Positions 51,929 through 59,848 of a stretch of 64,000 nucleotides of DNA are shown piece by piece. How positions within the stretch are numbered: position 1 is the first letter of the stretch; each line of letters opens with the position of its first letter. The stretch covers positions 124,001 through 188,000 of the forward strand of contig NZ_VORM01000006.1 in the NCBI RefSeq assembly GCF_007997225.1. The letters are read 5' to 3'. The stretch comes from Subsaximicrobium wynnwilliamsii. Its GTDB lineage: Bacteria > Bacteroidota > Bacteroidia > Flavobacteriales > Flavobacteriaceae. Under the pieces are notes generated by a model. The model was given only the letters and a program-made list of their open reading frames with translations. It was not told the DNA's origin and made no database searches. A program made the translations under genes and the position numbers.

Positions 51929-52384
51929 TTATTTTTTTTGCTGTTTTTGATAACTTTTTTTGAAAAATTGCATCAACGCCAAGGATAGCACGACGCTCGA
52001 GCCCATACCTTCTAAAAAAATAATGAAAACCAAGACCCCAGCACCCGAATCGTAGTTTCTAAGCCAATCTTCTAAGATGGTTTGAGTGAATTCAGGATCG
52101 ATGTGGAACATGTAAATCGCCATGAAAATCGTAAAAATGATTGTGGCAGTAAAACCAGTTAGGATCCCTATTTTAATCCCGTTTATATACGAGAGACCTT
52201 CAGCATCAATTAGCTTGTAGTGCTTAATGGCTAAAGAGATACCTGCCACCATGACTACACCGTTAAGCAATCGTAACCAAGGATTTTCGTGAAGATCAAA
52301 CAATCTTACAATTAGGAAATAAGCAATTAAGGAAATCGCCATAAATATCCCGTATCTCAGGGCTACTCTAACGGACATCGTCAT
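51929..52384 (-). CDS. DUF4199 family membrane protein
   Basis: 151 residues with four hydrophobic helices: ALRYGIFMAISLIAYFLIV, LLNGVVMVAGISLAI, IGILTGFTATIIFTIFMAIY and GVLVFIIFLEGMGSSVVLSL. The layout and the region FDLHENPWLRLLNGVVM fit the DUF4199 family of Bacteroidota, of unknown function. Short basic C-terminal tail (KKSYQKQQKK). It is upstream of rplU on the same strand, but rplU has its own promoter in the gap. Confidence 0.85.
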   Translation of the reverse strand: MTMSVRVALRYGIFMAISLIAYFLIVRLFDLHENPWLRLLNGVVMVAGISLAIKHYKLIDAEGLSYINGIKIGILTGFTATIIFTIFMAIYMFHIDPEFTQTILEDWLRNYDSGAGVLVFIIFLEGMGSSVVLSLALMQFFKKSYQKQQKK

Positions 52385-52496
52385 AAATTGGTGGTTTTTA
52401 GTTGTAAATCAATAAAGTTCGGGAAAAAAAGTCTCCATTGTGCGAATTTAAGATAATTTTTACAAATTAAAATCCTTTAAAGGCTGTCTATTTCCC

Positions 52497-52504
52497 TATT
52501 TTTG
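52497..52504 (+). promoter_or_regulatory. -7 box TATTTTTG before the M16 peptidase pair
   Basis: Perfect TAnnTTTG, 56 nt before the start codon of the first M16 gene. No TTG at the consensus distance. Confidence 0.45.
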
Positions 52505-52560
52505 TGAGAATCAAAAAAATTTAACACCTTTAAACGTATTAACTTAAAAACAACTTTATA

Positions 52561-53883
52561 ATGAAAAAATGCTTATTTATTTTGGCTGTGATGGGATTGG
52601 TTGGATTTTCATCCAATGCCCAGCAAGTCGAATTTGAACAATTTGATCTGGATAATGGCATGCATGTCATCCTGCATCAAGACAATACGGCTCCTGTCGT
52701 AACTGTCTCGGTAATGTATCACGTTGGCGCAAAAGATGAAAACCCAGAACGCACTGGCTTTGCTCACTTTTTTGAACACCTTTTGTTTGAAGGCACCAAA
52801 AATATAGGAAGAGGTGAATGGTTTACCATTGTGTCCTCTAATGGCGGCACAAACAACGCAAACACCACAGATGACAGAACCTATTATTATGAGGTTTTCC
52901 CTTCTAATAATGTGGAGCTGGGATTATGGATGGAATCAGAACGATTAATGCATCCTATCATCAATCAAATTGGAGTTGACACTCAAAACGAGGTTGTGAA
53001 GGAAGAGAAAAGATTGCGTGTTGATAATAGTCCTTATGGTAAGTTTCTAGAAAACATAAAATTGAACATGTTTGAGAAACACCCTTACAAAGGCACTACC
53101 ATTGGTAAGATGGAGCATCTGGATGCTGCCACCCTAGAAGAATTTCAAGCATTTTACGAAAAATATTACGTGCCTAACAATGCGGTCCTAGTGGTTGCTG
53201 GGGATATAAACAAATCTGAAGTTAAAAAGATGGTCAAAGATTATTTCGGTCCTATCCCAAGAGGTGCAGATATTGTGAGAAGTTTTCCAAAAGAAGACCC
53301 AATCACCGAGCCCATGACCGCGACAGCTTATGACTCGAATATTCAAATCCCAGCGATTATGGCTGCATACAGAACGCCTTCCTTTAAAGATAGAGACGCG
53401 TATGTATTGGCAATGATCTCTAGTTACCTAAGCGGTGGTAAATCTTCAAAACTTTACAAGAAAATTGTCGATGAGAAAAAAATGGCTTTACAAGTAGGGG
53501 CCTTAGATTTTAGCCAAGAAGACTACGGAACCTATATTTTATACGGGTTGCCACTTGGCGATACCAAATTAGAGGATCTGGTTACTGAAATTGATGAGGA
53601 GATCGTAAAACTTCAAACGGAGTTGATTTCAGAGCGAGACTACGAGAAACTTCAGAATGTTTTTGAAAATCAATTTGTCAACTCAAATTCAAGCGTGACT
53701 GGTATTGCAAACTCCTTGGCAAGATATTATATGCTATATGGAGATGTCAATCTTATCAATAACGAAATTGATATTTACAGATCTATCACAAGAGCCGAAA
53801 TTCAAGAAGTCGCAAATAAATACCTAAACCCTAATCAAAGATTATTGCTAGAGTATTTACCAGAAGACAAACAAGAAAACTAA
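52561..53883 (+). CDS. M16 family zinc peptidase, catalytic subunit, exported
   Basis: 440 residues with a signal peptide (ILAVMGLVGFSSNAQ). The inverted zinc motif H-x-x-E-H is in GFAHFFEHLLFEGTKN (~residues 75-79), with the distal Glu in NEVVKEEKRLRVDN about 75 residues later. This is the active half of a two-subunit M16B (pitrilysin-like) peptidase; the next gene, 12 nt downstream, encodes the other half. Probably periplasmic, degrading oligopeptides. Other M16 substrates cannot be excluded. Confidence 0.93.
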   Translation: MKKCLFILAVMGLVGFSSNAQQVEFEQFDLDNGMHVILHQDNTAPVVTVSVMYHVGAKDENPERTGFAHFFEHLLFEGTKNIGRGEWFTIVSSNGGTNNANTTDDRTYYYEVFPSNNVELGLWMESERLMHPIINQIGVDTQNEVVKEEKRLRVDNSPYGKFLENIKLNMFEKHPYKGTTIGKMEHLDAATLEEFQAFYEKYYVPNNAVLVVAGDINKSEVKKMVKDYFGPIPRGADIVRSFPKEDPITEPMTATAYDSNIQIPAIMAAYRTPSFKDRDAYVLAMISSYLSGGKSSKLYKKIVDEKKMALQVGALDFSQEDYGTYILYGLPLGDTKLEDLVTEIDEEIVKLQTELISERDYEKLQNVFENQFVNSNSSVTGIANSLARYYMLYGDVNLINNEIDIYRSITRAEIQEVANKYLNPNQRLLLEYLPEDKQEN

Positions 53884-53895
53884 AAAGTAAAAAAT

Positions 53896-55971
53896 ATGAA
53901 ATCAAAAATATCAATCCTTATTGTAATATTTCTAATGTCAATAGGAGTTTCTGCTCAAATTGATAGATCACAACCACCAAAGCCGGGACCAGCTCCAAAA
54001 ATAGCTTTGGAAAAACCCTCTGAATTCAAATTGAAGAATGGACTTACGGTCATGGTAGTAGAAAACCACAAATTGCCCAGAGTGTCTTATTCGCTTACCA
54101 TTGATAATGACCCTCTTGCCAATGGAGACAAAGCTGGTGTTGAAAGCCTAATTGGCGCAATGATGGGCAATGGTACCACAAGCATTTCGAAAGATAGTTT
54201 TAATGACGAGGTCGATTTTTTGGGAGCTAACATTAATTTTAGCGCAAATGGTGCTTACGCAAGTGGGCTTTCAAAATACGCAGAGCGCATTTTGGAACTC
54301 ATGTCAGATGCTGCCATCAATCCTTTATTAACGGAAGAAGAGTTTGATAAGGAAAAAGCCAAACTCATCGACGGACTTAAATCTAGCGAAAAAAGTGTTG
54401 ATGCTATCGCTGGACGCGTGGGATCGGCATTATCTTACGGTAAAAATCATCCTTATGGCGAATTGACTACGGAAGAAACCGTGAACAATGTGACCTTTGG
54501 AGATGCTGTATCTTATTACGAATCTTACTTCAACCCAACCAAAGCTTATTTAGTGATTATTGGCGATGTGGAATATAAGACCATCAAAAAACAAATTGAG
54601 AAATACTTCAGCAAATGGGAGAAATTGGTAAATGTAGAATACACAGTGCCACAAGCTGCGCCCAACGTGCAGTACACCCAAATCAATTTTATAGATATGC
54701 CCAATGCTGTGCAATCTGATATTTCATTGACCAATAATGTGGATCTACAAATGAAAGATCCCGATTATCACGCTGTACTTATCGCCAATAAAATTCTTGG
54801 TGGTGGTTTCAACAGTTACTTGAACATGAATTTACGTGAAGAACACGGGTACACTTATGGCGCCAGATCTGGAGTAGGCACCGATGAATTTGCATCCCGT
54901 TTTTCAACCAGCGTTCAAGTAAGAAACATGGTTACTGATAGCGCTGTGGTTAATACCATACAAGAAATAAAACGTATCAAGGAGGAACCTGTAGAGCAAG
55001 ATGCACTCAAAAACGCAAAAGCCAAATACGTAGGCGACTTTGTTTTGGCATTGGAGAGCCCACAAACCATCGCACGTTATGCTTTAAATATCAAGCTTAA
55101 CGAATTGCCTTCCGATTTCTACACGACTTACCTTCAAAAAATCAATGCAGTTACTGTAGAGGATGTGATGCGCGTGTCAAAAAAATATTTCAAGACTGAG
55201 AATGCTCGTATTGTTATTGTTGGGAAAGGTAGCGAGGTTTTAACCAATCTAGAAAAAACTGGAATTCCTATCCAGTATTTCGACAAATTCGCCAATCCTG
55301 TAGACAAGCCTGTATTTTCTAAGGAAATCCCTGCTGACATGACCGCGCAAAAAGTCGTTGATAATTATATTGAAGCAATTGGAGGCATGGCCGATTTAGA
55401 AAAAGTAAAATCGGTGGTCAACACTGCGAATGTGACTATCCAAGGCGCTCCCTATAAGCCAACCGCGGTTATTAAAATGATGTCACCAAATAAAATGTCT
55501 ATGGAAATGAGCATTGAAGGTATGGGCACCGTCATGAAACAGAAATTTGATGGCACTACAGGCTATCAAGAACAACAAGGCAATAGAATGCCAATGACAG
55601 AAGATCAAATTGCCGAAAATAAGGCAGAAATGGTGCTATTCCCAGAGCTTTCAATGGATATGTCAAACTTGAGTTTAGAATCGATTGTTCCTATGGAAGG
55701 CACAGATGCCTATAAAATCAAGGTAACTAATGGCGATAAAGTGTCGTTTAGATTTTATGATGTGAATTCTGGCTTATTGGTTCGTGAAGAAGCTACTACC
55801 GAAGCTCAAGGACAAAGTATTAGCACGATTCAGGAATATTCCGATTACACGGAAGTTGATGGGGTCATGATGCCAGCCGTTCAAAAAATCACTACGGGTC
55901 CTCAAGTGATTACGATGACTTCAACTGAATTTAAAATCAATGAAGATGTTACTGATGCAGATTTCAAATAA
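53896..55971 (+). CDS. M16 family non-catalytic subunit fused to a LolA-like domain
   Basis: 691 residues, signal peptide 1-20 (ISILIVIFLMSIGVSAQ). The M16 part (~35-470) lacks H-x-x-E-H: the corresponding helix reads GVESLIGAMMGNGTTSISKD. It keeps the Arg/Tyr pair in NLREEHGYTYGARSG that completes the partner's active site. The extra C-terminal ~210 residues (VVDNYIEAIGGMADLEKVKS, then NKMSMEMSIEGMGTVMKQKFDG) look like a LolA/lipoprotein-carrier type beta half-barrel. Forms a heterodimer with the gene just upstream. A bidirectional terminator follows. Confidence 0.9.
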   Translation: MKSKISILIVIFLMSIGVSAQIDRSQPPKPGPAPKIALEKPSEFKLKNGLTVMVVENHKLPRVSYSLTIDNDPLANGDKAGVESLIGAMMGNGTTSISKDSFNDEVDFLGANINFSANGAYASGLSKYAERILELMSDAAINPLLTEEEFDKEKAKLIDGLKSSEKSVDAIAGRVGSALSYGKNHPYGELTTEETVNNVTFGDAVSYYESYFNPTKAYLVIIGDVEYKTIKKQIEKYFSKWEKLVNVEYTVPQAAPNVQYTQINFIDMPNAVQSDISLTNNVDLQMKDPDYHAVLIANKILGGGFNSYLNMNLREEHGYTYGARSGVGTDEFASRFSTSVQVRNMVTDSAVVNTIQEIKRIKEEPVEQDALKNAKAKYVGDFVLALESPQTIARYALNIKLNELPSDFYTTYLQKINAVTVEDVMRVSKKYFKTENARIVIVGKGSEVLTNLEKTGIPIQYFDKFANPVDKPVFSKEIPADMTAQKVVDNYIEAIGGMADLEKVKSVVNTANVTIQGAPYKPTAVIKMMSPNKMSMEMSIEGMGTVMKQKFDGTTGYQEQQGNRMPMTEDQIAENKAEMVLFPELSMDMSNLSLESIVPMEGTDAYKIKVTNGDKVSFRFYDVNSGLLVREEATTEAQGQSISTIQEYSDYTEVDGVMMPAVQKITTGPQVITMTSTEFKINEDVTDADFK

Positions 55972-55991
55972 CTGAATCATTTACAAATCCG

Positions 55992-56028
55992 AAAAAAATC
56001 CGAAACAGCACTTGTTTCGGATTTTTTT
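55992..56028. terminator. Bidirectional terminator between the M16 genes and the EamA gene
   Basis: Perfect 16-bp inverted repeat AAAAAAATCCGAAACA / TGTTTCGGATTTTTTT with a 5-nt loop. The last T residues overlap the stop codon of the convergent EamA gene. Confidence 0.92.
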
Positions 56029-56905
56029 ATGCTTTTCGTTTGTTGGCCAAAAATACGCCTAACAAAATCACAGCACTCGCCAACAATTGCATAAATCCAA
56101 AAGTTTCTCCGTCCAAAAGTCCCCAAGCCAATGCAACAACCGGCATCAAATAGGTCACTGAAGACGCAAAAACAGGTGTGGCCATTTGTATTAATGAGTT
56201 GAAAACAACTTTCGCAAGCGCAGTGCCAAATATTGACAAAAGAGAAACATACAGCATTGCCATTTTGAAATTAGGCGCTGCAAAGGTTTCCGAAGTAAAA
56301 AAATCACTACCAATCAAAATCAGTATTGCTGGTATTATAATAACGACATAGCTTCCTGCTGCAATAGCCAAAGGTTTCACTTCTTGCAAATAATTCTTGA
56401 TGATATTCGCATTCAAGCCATACATGATTGTTGAAATAATAACAAAGCCTGCATAAAGATAATTTTGGTCTGGATTGAGTTCGGCACCTTTAAAAATTAA
56501 CATGCTCGTACCAACAAAGCCAATGATCACACCCAAAATTTGTCGTTTTGTAGAAGCGATTTTAAATATTGCAAAACCAAGAAGCAAGGTGTTTAATGGC
56601 ACCAGTGAATTAAGTATGGAAGTAATGGCACTATCAATTTCGGTTTCAGCAATGGCAAATAGAAACGCTGGTATAAAAGACCCCAAAAAACCCGAAAGCA
56701 CCACCCATTTCCAAGATTTTCTCTCAATGGTCTTCAACCTGCCATATCCAAAACAAAGCAACACAACCCCCGAAATAATTGTGCGAAGCGCACCCAATTG
56801 AAAAGGGCTTAGACCCAATAGCGATTTTTTGATGAGAATGAATGAACTGCCCCAAATAAGCGAGAGCAGCAGGAGATAAATCCATTTCTTATTTGAAATT
56901 TTCAT
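56027..56905 (-). CDS. EamA family (DMT superfamily) transporter
   Basis: About 292 residues from the ATG at 56905 (MKISNKKWIYLLLLSLIWGS); the longer frame would start at a GTG. Ten hydrophobic helices in two repeats of five, each with the EamA pattern: LLLLSLIWGSSFILIKKSL in the first and IMYGLNANIIKNYL plus VVALAWGLLDGE in the second. An inner-membrane exporter or importer of small metabolites; substrate not predictable. Its stop lies within the terminator shared with the M16 pair. Confidence 0.9.
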   Translation of the reverse strand: MKISNKKWIYLLLLSLIWGSSFILIKKSLLGLSPFQLGALRTIISGVVLLCFGYGRLKTIERKSWKWVVLSGFLGSFIPAFLFAIAETEIDSAITSILNSLVPLNTLLLGFAIFKIASTKRQILGVIIGFVGTSMLIFKGAELNPDQNYLYAGFVIISTIMYGLNANIIKNYLQEVKPLAIAAGSYVVIIIPAILILIGSDFFTSETFAAPNFKMAMLYVSLLSIFGTALAKVVFNSLIQMATPVFASSVTYLMPVVALAWGLLDGETFGFMQLLASAVILLGVFLANKRKA

Positions 56906-56966
56906 GGGCAGACTTAACGAATTCACAAAGTTCGTTAATTAACTTTCAAGCATCATCTATATTTAT

Positions 56967-56974
56967 TAAGTTTG
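56967..56974 (+). promoter_or_regulatory. -7 box TAAGTTTG before the HMA lipoprotein gene
   Basis: Perfect TAnnTTTG, 21 nt before the ATG at 56996. It rules out the upstream TTG at 56972 as start, since that codon lies inside the box. Confidence 0.5.
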
Positions 56975-56995
56975 AGCTACAAAATTGAAACAATT

Positions 56996-57412
56996 ATGAA
57001 ATCAATAAAGACTTTATTAGTTGCTGTTATGACCTGTACAAGTATTCTTGCTTGTAAGAATGAAGCGCAGCCAGAAGTCAAAACAGTAGCCTCTAGTACC
57101 GGTACAGAAACTGAAGTTATTCAAAAATTAGATCCAAATGCCACTTACGCTAAGGCGGAATTTAAAATCGACGGGATGACCTGCGCTATGGGCTGTGCAA
57201 AAACCATCGAAAAGAAAATGGCAAAAATGGATGGTGTCAAATCTGCAAAAGTTGATTTTGACCGTAAACTGGCCATGGTAGAATATGATGAAGCCATGGT
57301 AACGCCAAAAACGCTCGAAGAAACTGTAGCAAAAGCAGGAGAGTCTTATAAAGTGAAGGAGATGCACGCTGTTGAAAATTTTTCTACGGAAGAAAAACCA
57401 AATAAAGAATAA
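56996..57412 (+). CDS. Lipoprotein with heavy-metal-associated (HMA) domain
   Basis: 138 residues from ATG 56996. Lipoprotein signal with Cys20 in TSILAC, followed by a Glu/Thr-rich linker. The HMA domain at ~48-118 has the metal-binding GMTCAMGCAKTIEKK, i.e. M-T-C-x3-C instead of the usual M-T-C-x2-C, then GVKSAKVDFDRKLAMVEYDE. Likely binds copper or another soft metal in the periplasm, as chaperone or sensor. Monocistronic with a strong terminator after it. Confidence 0.9.
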   Translation: MKSIKTLLVAVMTCTSILACKNEAQPEVKTVASSTGTETEVIQKLDPNATYAKAEFKIDGMTCAMGCAKTIEKKMAKMDGVKSAKVDFDRKLAMVEYDEAMVTPKTLEETVAKAGESYKVKEMHAVENFSTEEKPNKE

Positions 57413-57434
57413 GAACCATCTAACATATATTATT

Positions 57435-57462
57435 AAAACCGCCTCCATTGGCGGTTTTTTTT
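57435..57462. terminator. Bidirectional terminator between the HMA and CYTH genes
   Basis: Perfect 9-bp stem AAAACCGCC / GGCGGTTTT with a 6-nt loop, preceded by A and followed by eight T. The T-run touches the stop codon of the convergent CYTH gene. Confidence 0.88.
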
Positions 57463-57937
57463 ATGACCAATGCTTAAATGGATGCTTTGCCAATTGCGAG
57501 TTGTAATAGCGCTTATCTCCGGTAACTTCCTCTCCCAGCCAAATTGGTTTTTCAAAGGATTCTTCTTCATGACCTAACTCTACTTCCGCAACAACCAAAC
57601 CTTCGTTTGATTGATGAAACACATCAATTTCAAACACATGTGTTCCTTTTTGAACTTCGTATCTGGTTTTATCGATGCTTCCGGCCTCACAGAGTTTCAG
57701 CAAGGCCTCGGCTTCGGTTTTTGAAATTTCCCGTTCCCACTCATAACGACTCAATCCGCTATCGTTTGACTTTCCTTTTACTGTTAAATAACCAAGGTCA
57801 CCTTTCAGCCTAACTCTTACCGTTCGCTCAGGATGTGTGTTTAAAAAGCCTTGAATGATTCTCGTGTATTTATGGGCTTCCGTCTTAAAATCTTCCGACC
57901 TCACTAAAAATTTACGCTCAATTTCTGTAGTGTTCAT
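57461..57937 (-). CDS. CYTH domain protein (triphosphate tunnel metalloenzyme)
   Basis: 158 residues. N-terminal EIERKFLVR is the CYTH signature; further acidic and basic tunnel residues appear in ERTVRVRLKGDLGYLTVKGK, DKTRYEVQKGTHVFEIDVF and VVAEVELGHEEESF. The length matches small inorganic triphosphatases of bacteria; adenylate cyclase activity of the class IV type is less likely. Its start overlaps the stop of the DUF2238 gene by 4 nt (ATGA), so the two are translated from one mRNA. Confidence 0.9.
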   Translation of the reverse strand: MNTTEIERKFLVRSEDFKTEAHKYTRIIQGFLNTHPERTVRVRLKGDLGYLTVKGKSNDSGLSRYEWEREISKTEAEALLKLCEAGSIDKTRYEVQKGTHVFEIDVFHQSNEGLVVAEVELGHEEESFEKPIWLGEEVTGDKRYYNSQLAKHPFKHWS

Positions 57938-58542
57938 GCTTCCGTAGTTATGTTTTTAATTTGGTGAGAGTGCCTTGGGCTAAAAATCAATAAGGCCATA
58001 ATAGCGCCAATGGTGGCAAACAGCATGTCGCTTTGTGTGTCCCAAATGTAGCCTTGAGTGCCCAGAAACGAATCGCCTCCTTCGCCTGTACCCAATGAAA
58101 CTGCCCATTCCACAAACTCATAAGCCACGCTTATGGCCATTGCGATGCAAACCACTATGAATTTGAGCCAGCTGGTTTTGAGTACGACTGCCTTCCGAAG
58201 TAAAAGCTCCCTAGCAATCATGGCAGGCACAAACCCCTGGGCAAAATGACCGAGTTTATCGTAATTGTTTCTGCTCTGGCCAAAATACTGTTGGATCCAA
58301 TCAAACAAAGGGACTTCCGCATAGGTATAATGGCCTCCAATAATCAAAATCACAGCATGGAAAAAGACCAGTGTATAGACCAGATTTGTAAACCGGAAGC
58401 GATTAAAAGTAAATAGTAGCAGCAAAACTCCCAACACGGCAGGCAAGACCTCCAGAAACCAGGTAAAATAATCGTAGGGATTGATGGCAGACCAAATGAG
58501 CAACAACAGGCTCAAGCCTAAAAGTGTGTATATAAGTTTCAT
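57934..58542 (-). CDS. DUF2238 (YjdF-like) membrane protein
   Basis: 202 residues from the ATG at 58542 (MKLIYTLLGLSLLLLIWS). A longer frame to 58617 would run into dinB and through a promoter box at 58563-58570, so the inner start is right. Hydrophobic helices: LLGLSLLLLIWSAI, VLPAVLGVLLLLFTF, VYTLVFFHAVILIIGG, FIVVCIAMAISVAYEFVEW and LFATIGAIMALLIF. The family's conserved YDKLGHFAQGFVPA and EFVEW with the DTQSDM loop are present. Function unknown. Upstream partner of the CYTH gene. Confidence 0.9.
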   Translation of the reverse strand: MKLIYTLLGLSLLLLIWSAINPYDYFTWFLEVLPAVLGVLLLLFTFNRFRFTNLVYTLVFFHAVILIIGGHYTYAEVPLFDWIQQYFGQSRNNYDKLGHFAQGFVPAMIARELLLRKAVVLKTSWLKFIVVCIAMAISVAYEFVEWAVSLGTGEGGDSFLGTQGYIWDTQSDMLFATIGAIMALLIFSPRHSHQIKNITTEA

Positions 58543-58562
58543 AAATGACACATCAAGTGACC

Positions 58563-58570
58563 CAAAGATA
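58563..58570 (-). promoter_or_regulatory. -7 box TATCTTTG of the DUF2238-CYTH operon
   Basis: Perfect TAnnTTTG on the minus strand, 20 nt before the ATG at 58542. It lies 3 bp from the divergent dinB box. Confidence 0.5.
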
Positions 58571-58573
58571 TTA

Positions 58574-58581
58574 TAAATTTG
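58574..58581 (+). promoter_or_regulatory. -7 box TAAATTTG, 4 nt before the dinB ATG
   Basis: Perfect TAnnTTTG followed by CAGC and ATG; the 15 nt TAAATTTGCAGCATG are identical to those before the DUF2480 gene. Implies leaderless dinB mRNA. It is arranged back to back with the divergent DUF2238 box, so RNA polymerases would compete. Confidence 0.55.
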
Positions 58582-58585
58582 CAGC

Positions 58586-59689
58586 ATGCTCAGCGATTTA
58601 CCGATTAGAAAAATCATCCACGTGGATATGGATGCCTTTTATGCTTCCGTAGCGCAAATGGACCAGCCCGAACTTAAAGGGAAAGCCATTGCAGTAGGTG
58701 GTGGAGGTGCGCGTGGCGTTATCGCTGCCGCAAGTTATGAAGCACGCAAATTTGGAGTGAAAAGTGCCATGTCTGGTCGTTTGGCCATTAAATTATGCCC
58801 AGAACTTATCTTTGTAAAGACCGATTTTGACAGATACAAGGCCATCTCCAAACAAGTAAGGAAGATTTTTTATGAGTACACCGATTTGGTGGAGCCCTTA
58901 TCTCTGGATGAAGCTTATCTAGACGTGACCCAAAACAAAAAAGGCCATCCCAGCGCTTCTCTTTTGGCGCAAGACATTAGACAACGTATTTTTGAAGAGG
59001 TAGGTTTAACGGCTTCTGCAGGGATTTCCATCAATAAATTTATCGCAAAAATCGCCAGTGATTACAACAAGCCCAACGGACAAAGAACCGTGAATCCCGA
59101 AGAAGTCTTGGATTTTCTGGAGCAACTGGACATTCGGAAATTCTATGGGGTTGGTAAGGTCACTGCGGAAAAAATGTACCAAAAAGGCATCTTTACCGGA
59201 AAAGATTTAAAGTCGAAAACACTTGAGTATCTTGAGGAAAACTTCGGGAAAGCGGGCAACTTTTATTATGATGTGGTGCGGGGCATTCACCGCAGTGAGG
59301 TCAAGCCCAATCGCATTAGAAAATCACTTGCTGCAGAACGGACGTTTAGTGAAAATCTATCTTCGGAAATCTTCATGCTTGAAAAACTGGAGCATATTGC
59401 CGAAGAAGTCGCAAAACGTCTCAAAAATAGCAATGTCGCTGGAAAGACCATTACCCTTAAAATCAAATACAGCGATTTTACGCTGCAAACAAGAAGCAAG
59501 ACACTTCCCTATTTTGTGAGCGACAAAAGTGTGATCTTGGAGACGGCCAAAGATTTACTGTACCAAGAACGCATGGATAATTCGGTGCGCTTATTGGGGA
59601 TTTCATTATCCAATTTGAATACTGAAAAGGTAAAGGTTTCCCAAGCAAGTGATAAAGCGGTAAGTGTGCAGTTGAAGTTTGCGTTTTGA
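58586..59689 (+). CDS. dinB: DNA polymerase IV
   Basis: Y-family translesion polymerase. 367 residues. Palm motifs KIIHVDMDAFYASVAQ and PLSLDEAYLDVT supply the catalytic acids; helix-hairpin-helix in IRKFYGVGKVTAEKMYQKGI; the little-finger domain covers the C-terminal third. No C-terminal clamp-binding motif of the QL.LF type was recognised, apart from the end VQLKFAF, which resembles it. Overlapping divergent promoters with the DUF2238 gene. No LexA-type box was seen. Confidence 0.96.
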   Translation: MLSDLPIRKIIHVDMDAFYASVAQMDQPELKGKAIAVGGGGARGVIAAASYEARKFGVKSAMSGRLAIKLCPELIFVKTDFDRYKAISKQVRKIFYEYTDLVEPLSLDEAYLDVTQNKKGHPSASLLAQDIRQRIFEEVGLTASAGISINKFIAKIASDYNKPNGQRTVNPEEVLDFLEQLDIRKFYGVGKVTAEKMYQKGIFTGKDLKSKTLEYLEENFGKAGNFYYDVVRGIHRSEVKPNRIRKSLAAERTFSENLSSEIFMLEKLEHIAEEVAKRLKNSNVAGKTITLKIKYSDFTLQTRSKTLPYFVSDKSVILETAKDLLYQERMDNSVRLLGISLSNLNTEKVKVSQASDKAVSVQLKFAF

Positions 59690-59776
59690 ACATAGTCGCA
59701 ATCGTTGATGCAAACCAATTCATGATAAAATTGCTTCGAAATTGGCAGTTTTAGTAGTTATCGACACATCTGTCCA

Positions 59777-59812
59777 CAAAAAAACCTCATCGTTTTTAGA
59801 AAAACTTTGAGG
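59777..59812 (-). terminator. Terminator after pyk
   Basis: On the minus strand ACCTCA / TGAGGT enclosing an inner GTTTTT / AAAAAC stem, followed by seven T. It begins 37 nt after the pyk stop. Confidence 0.75.
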
Positions 59813-59848
59813 TCATTTTATTTATATAGGATATCGAGCTATTTCTAT

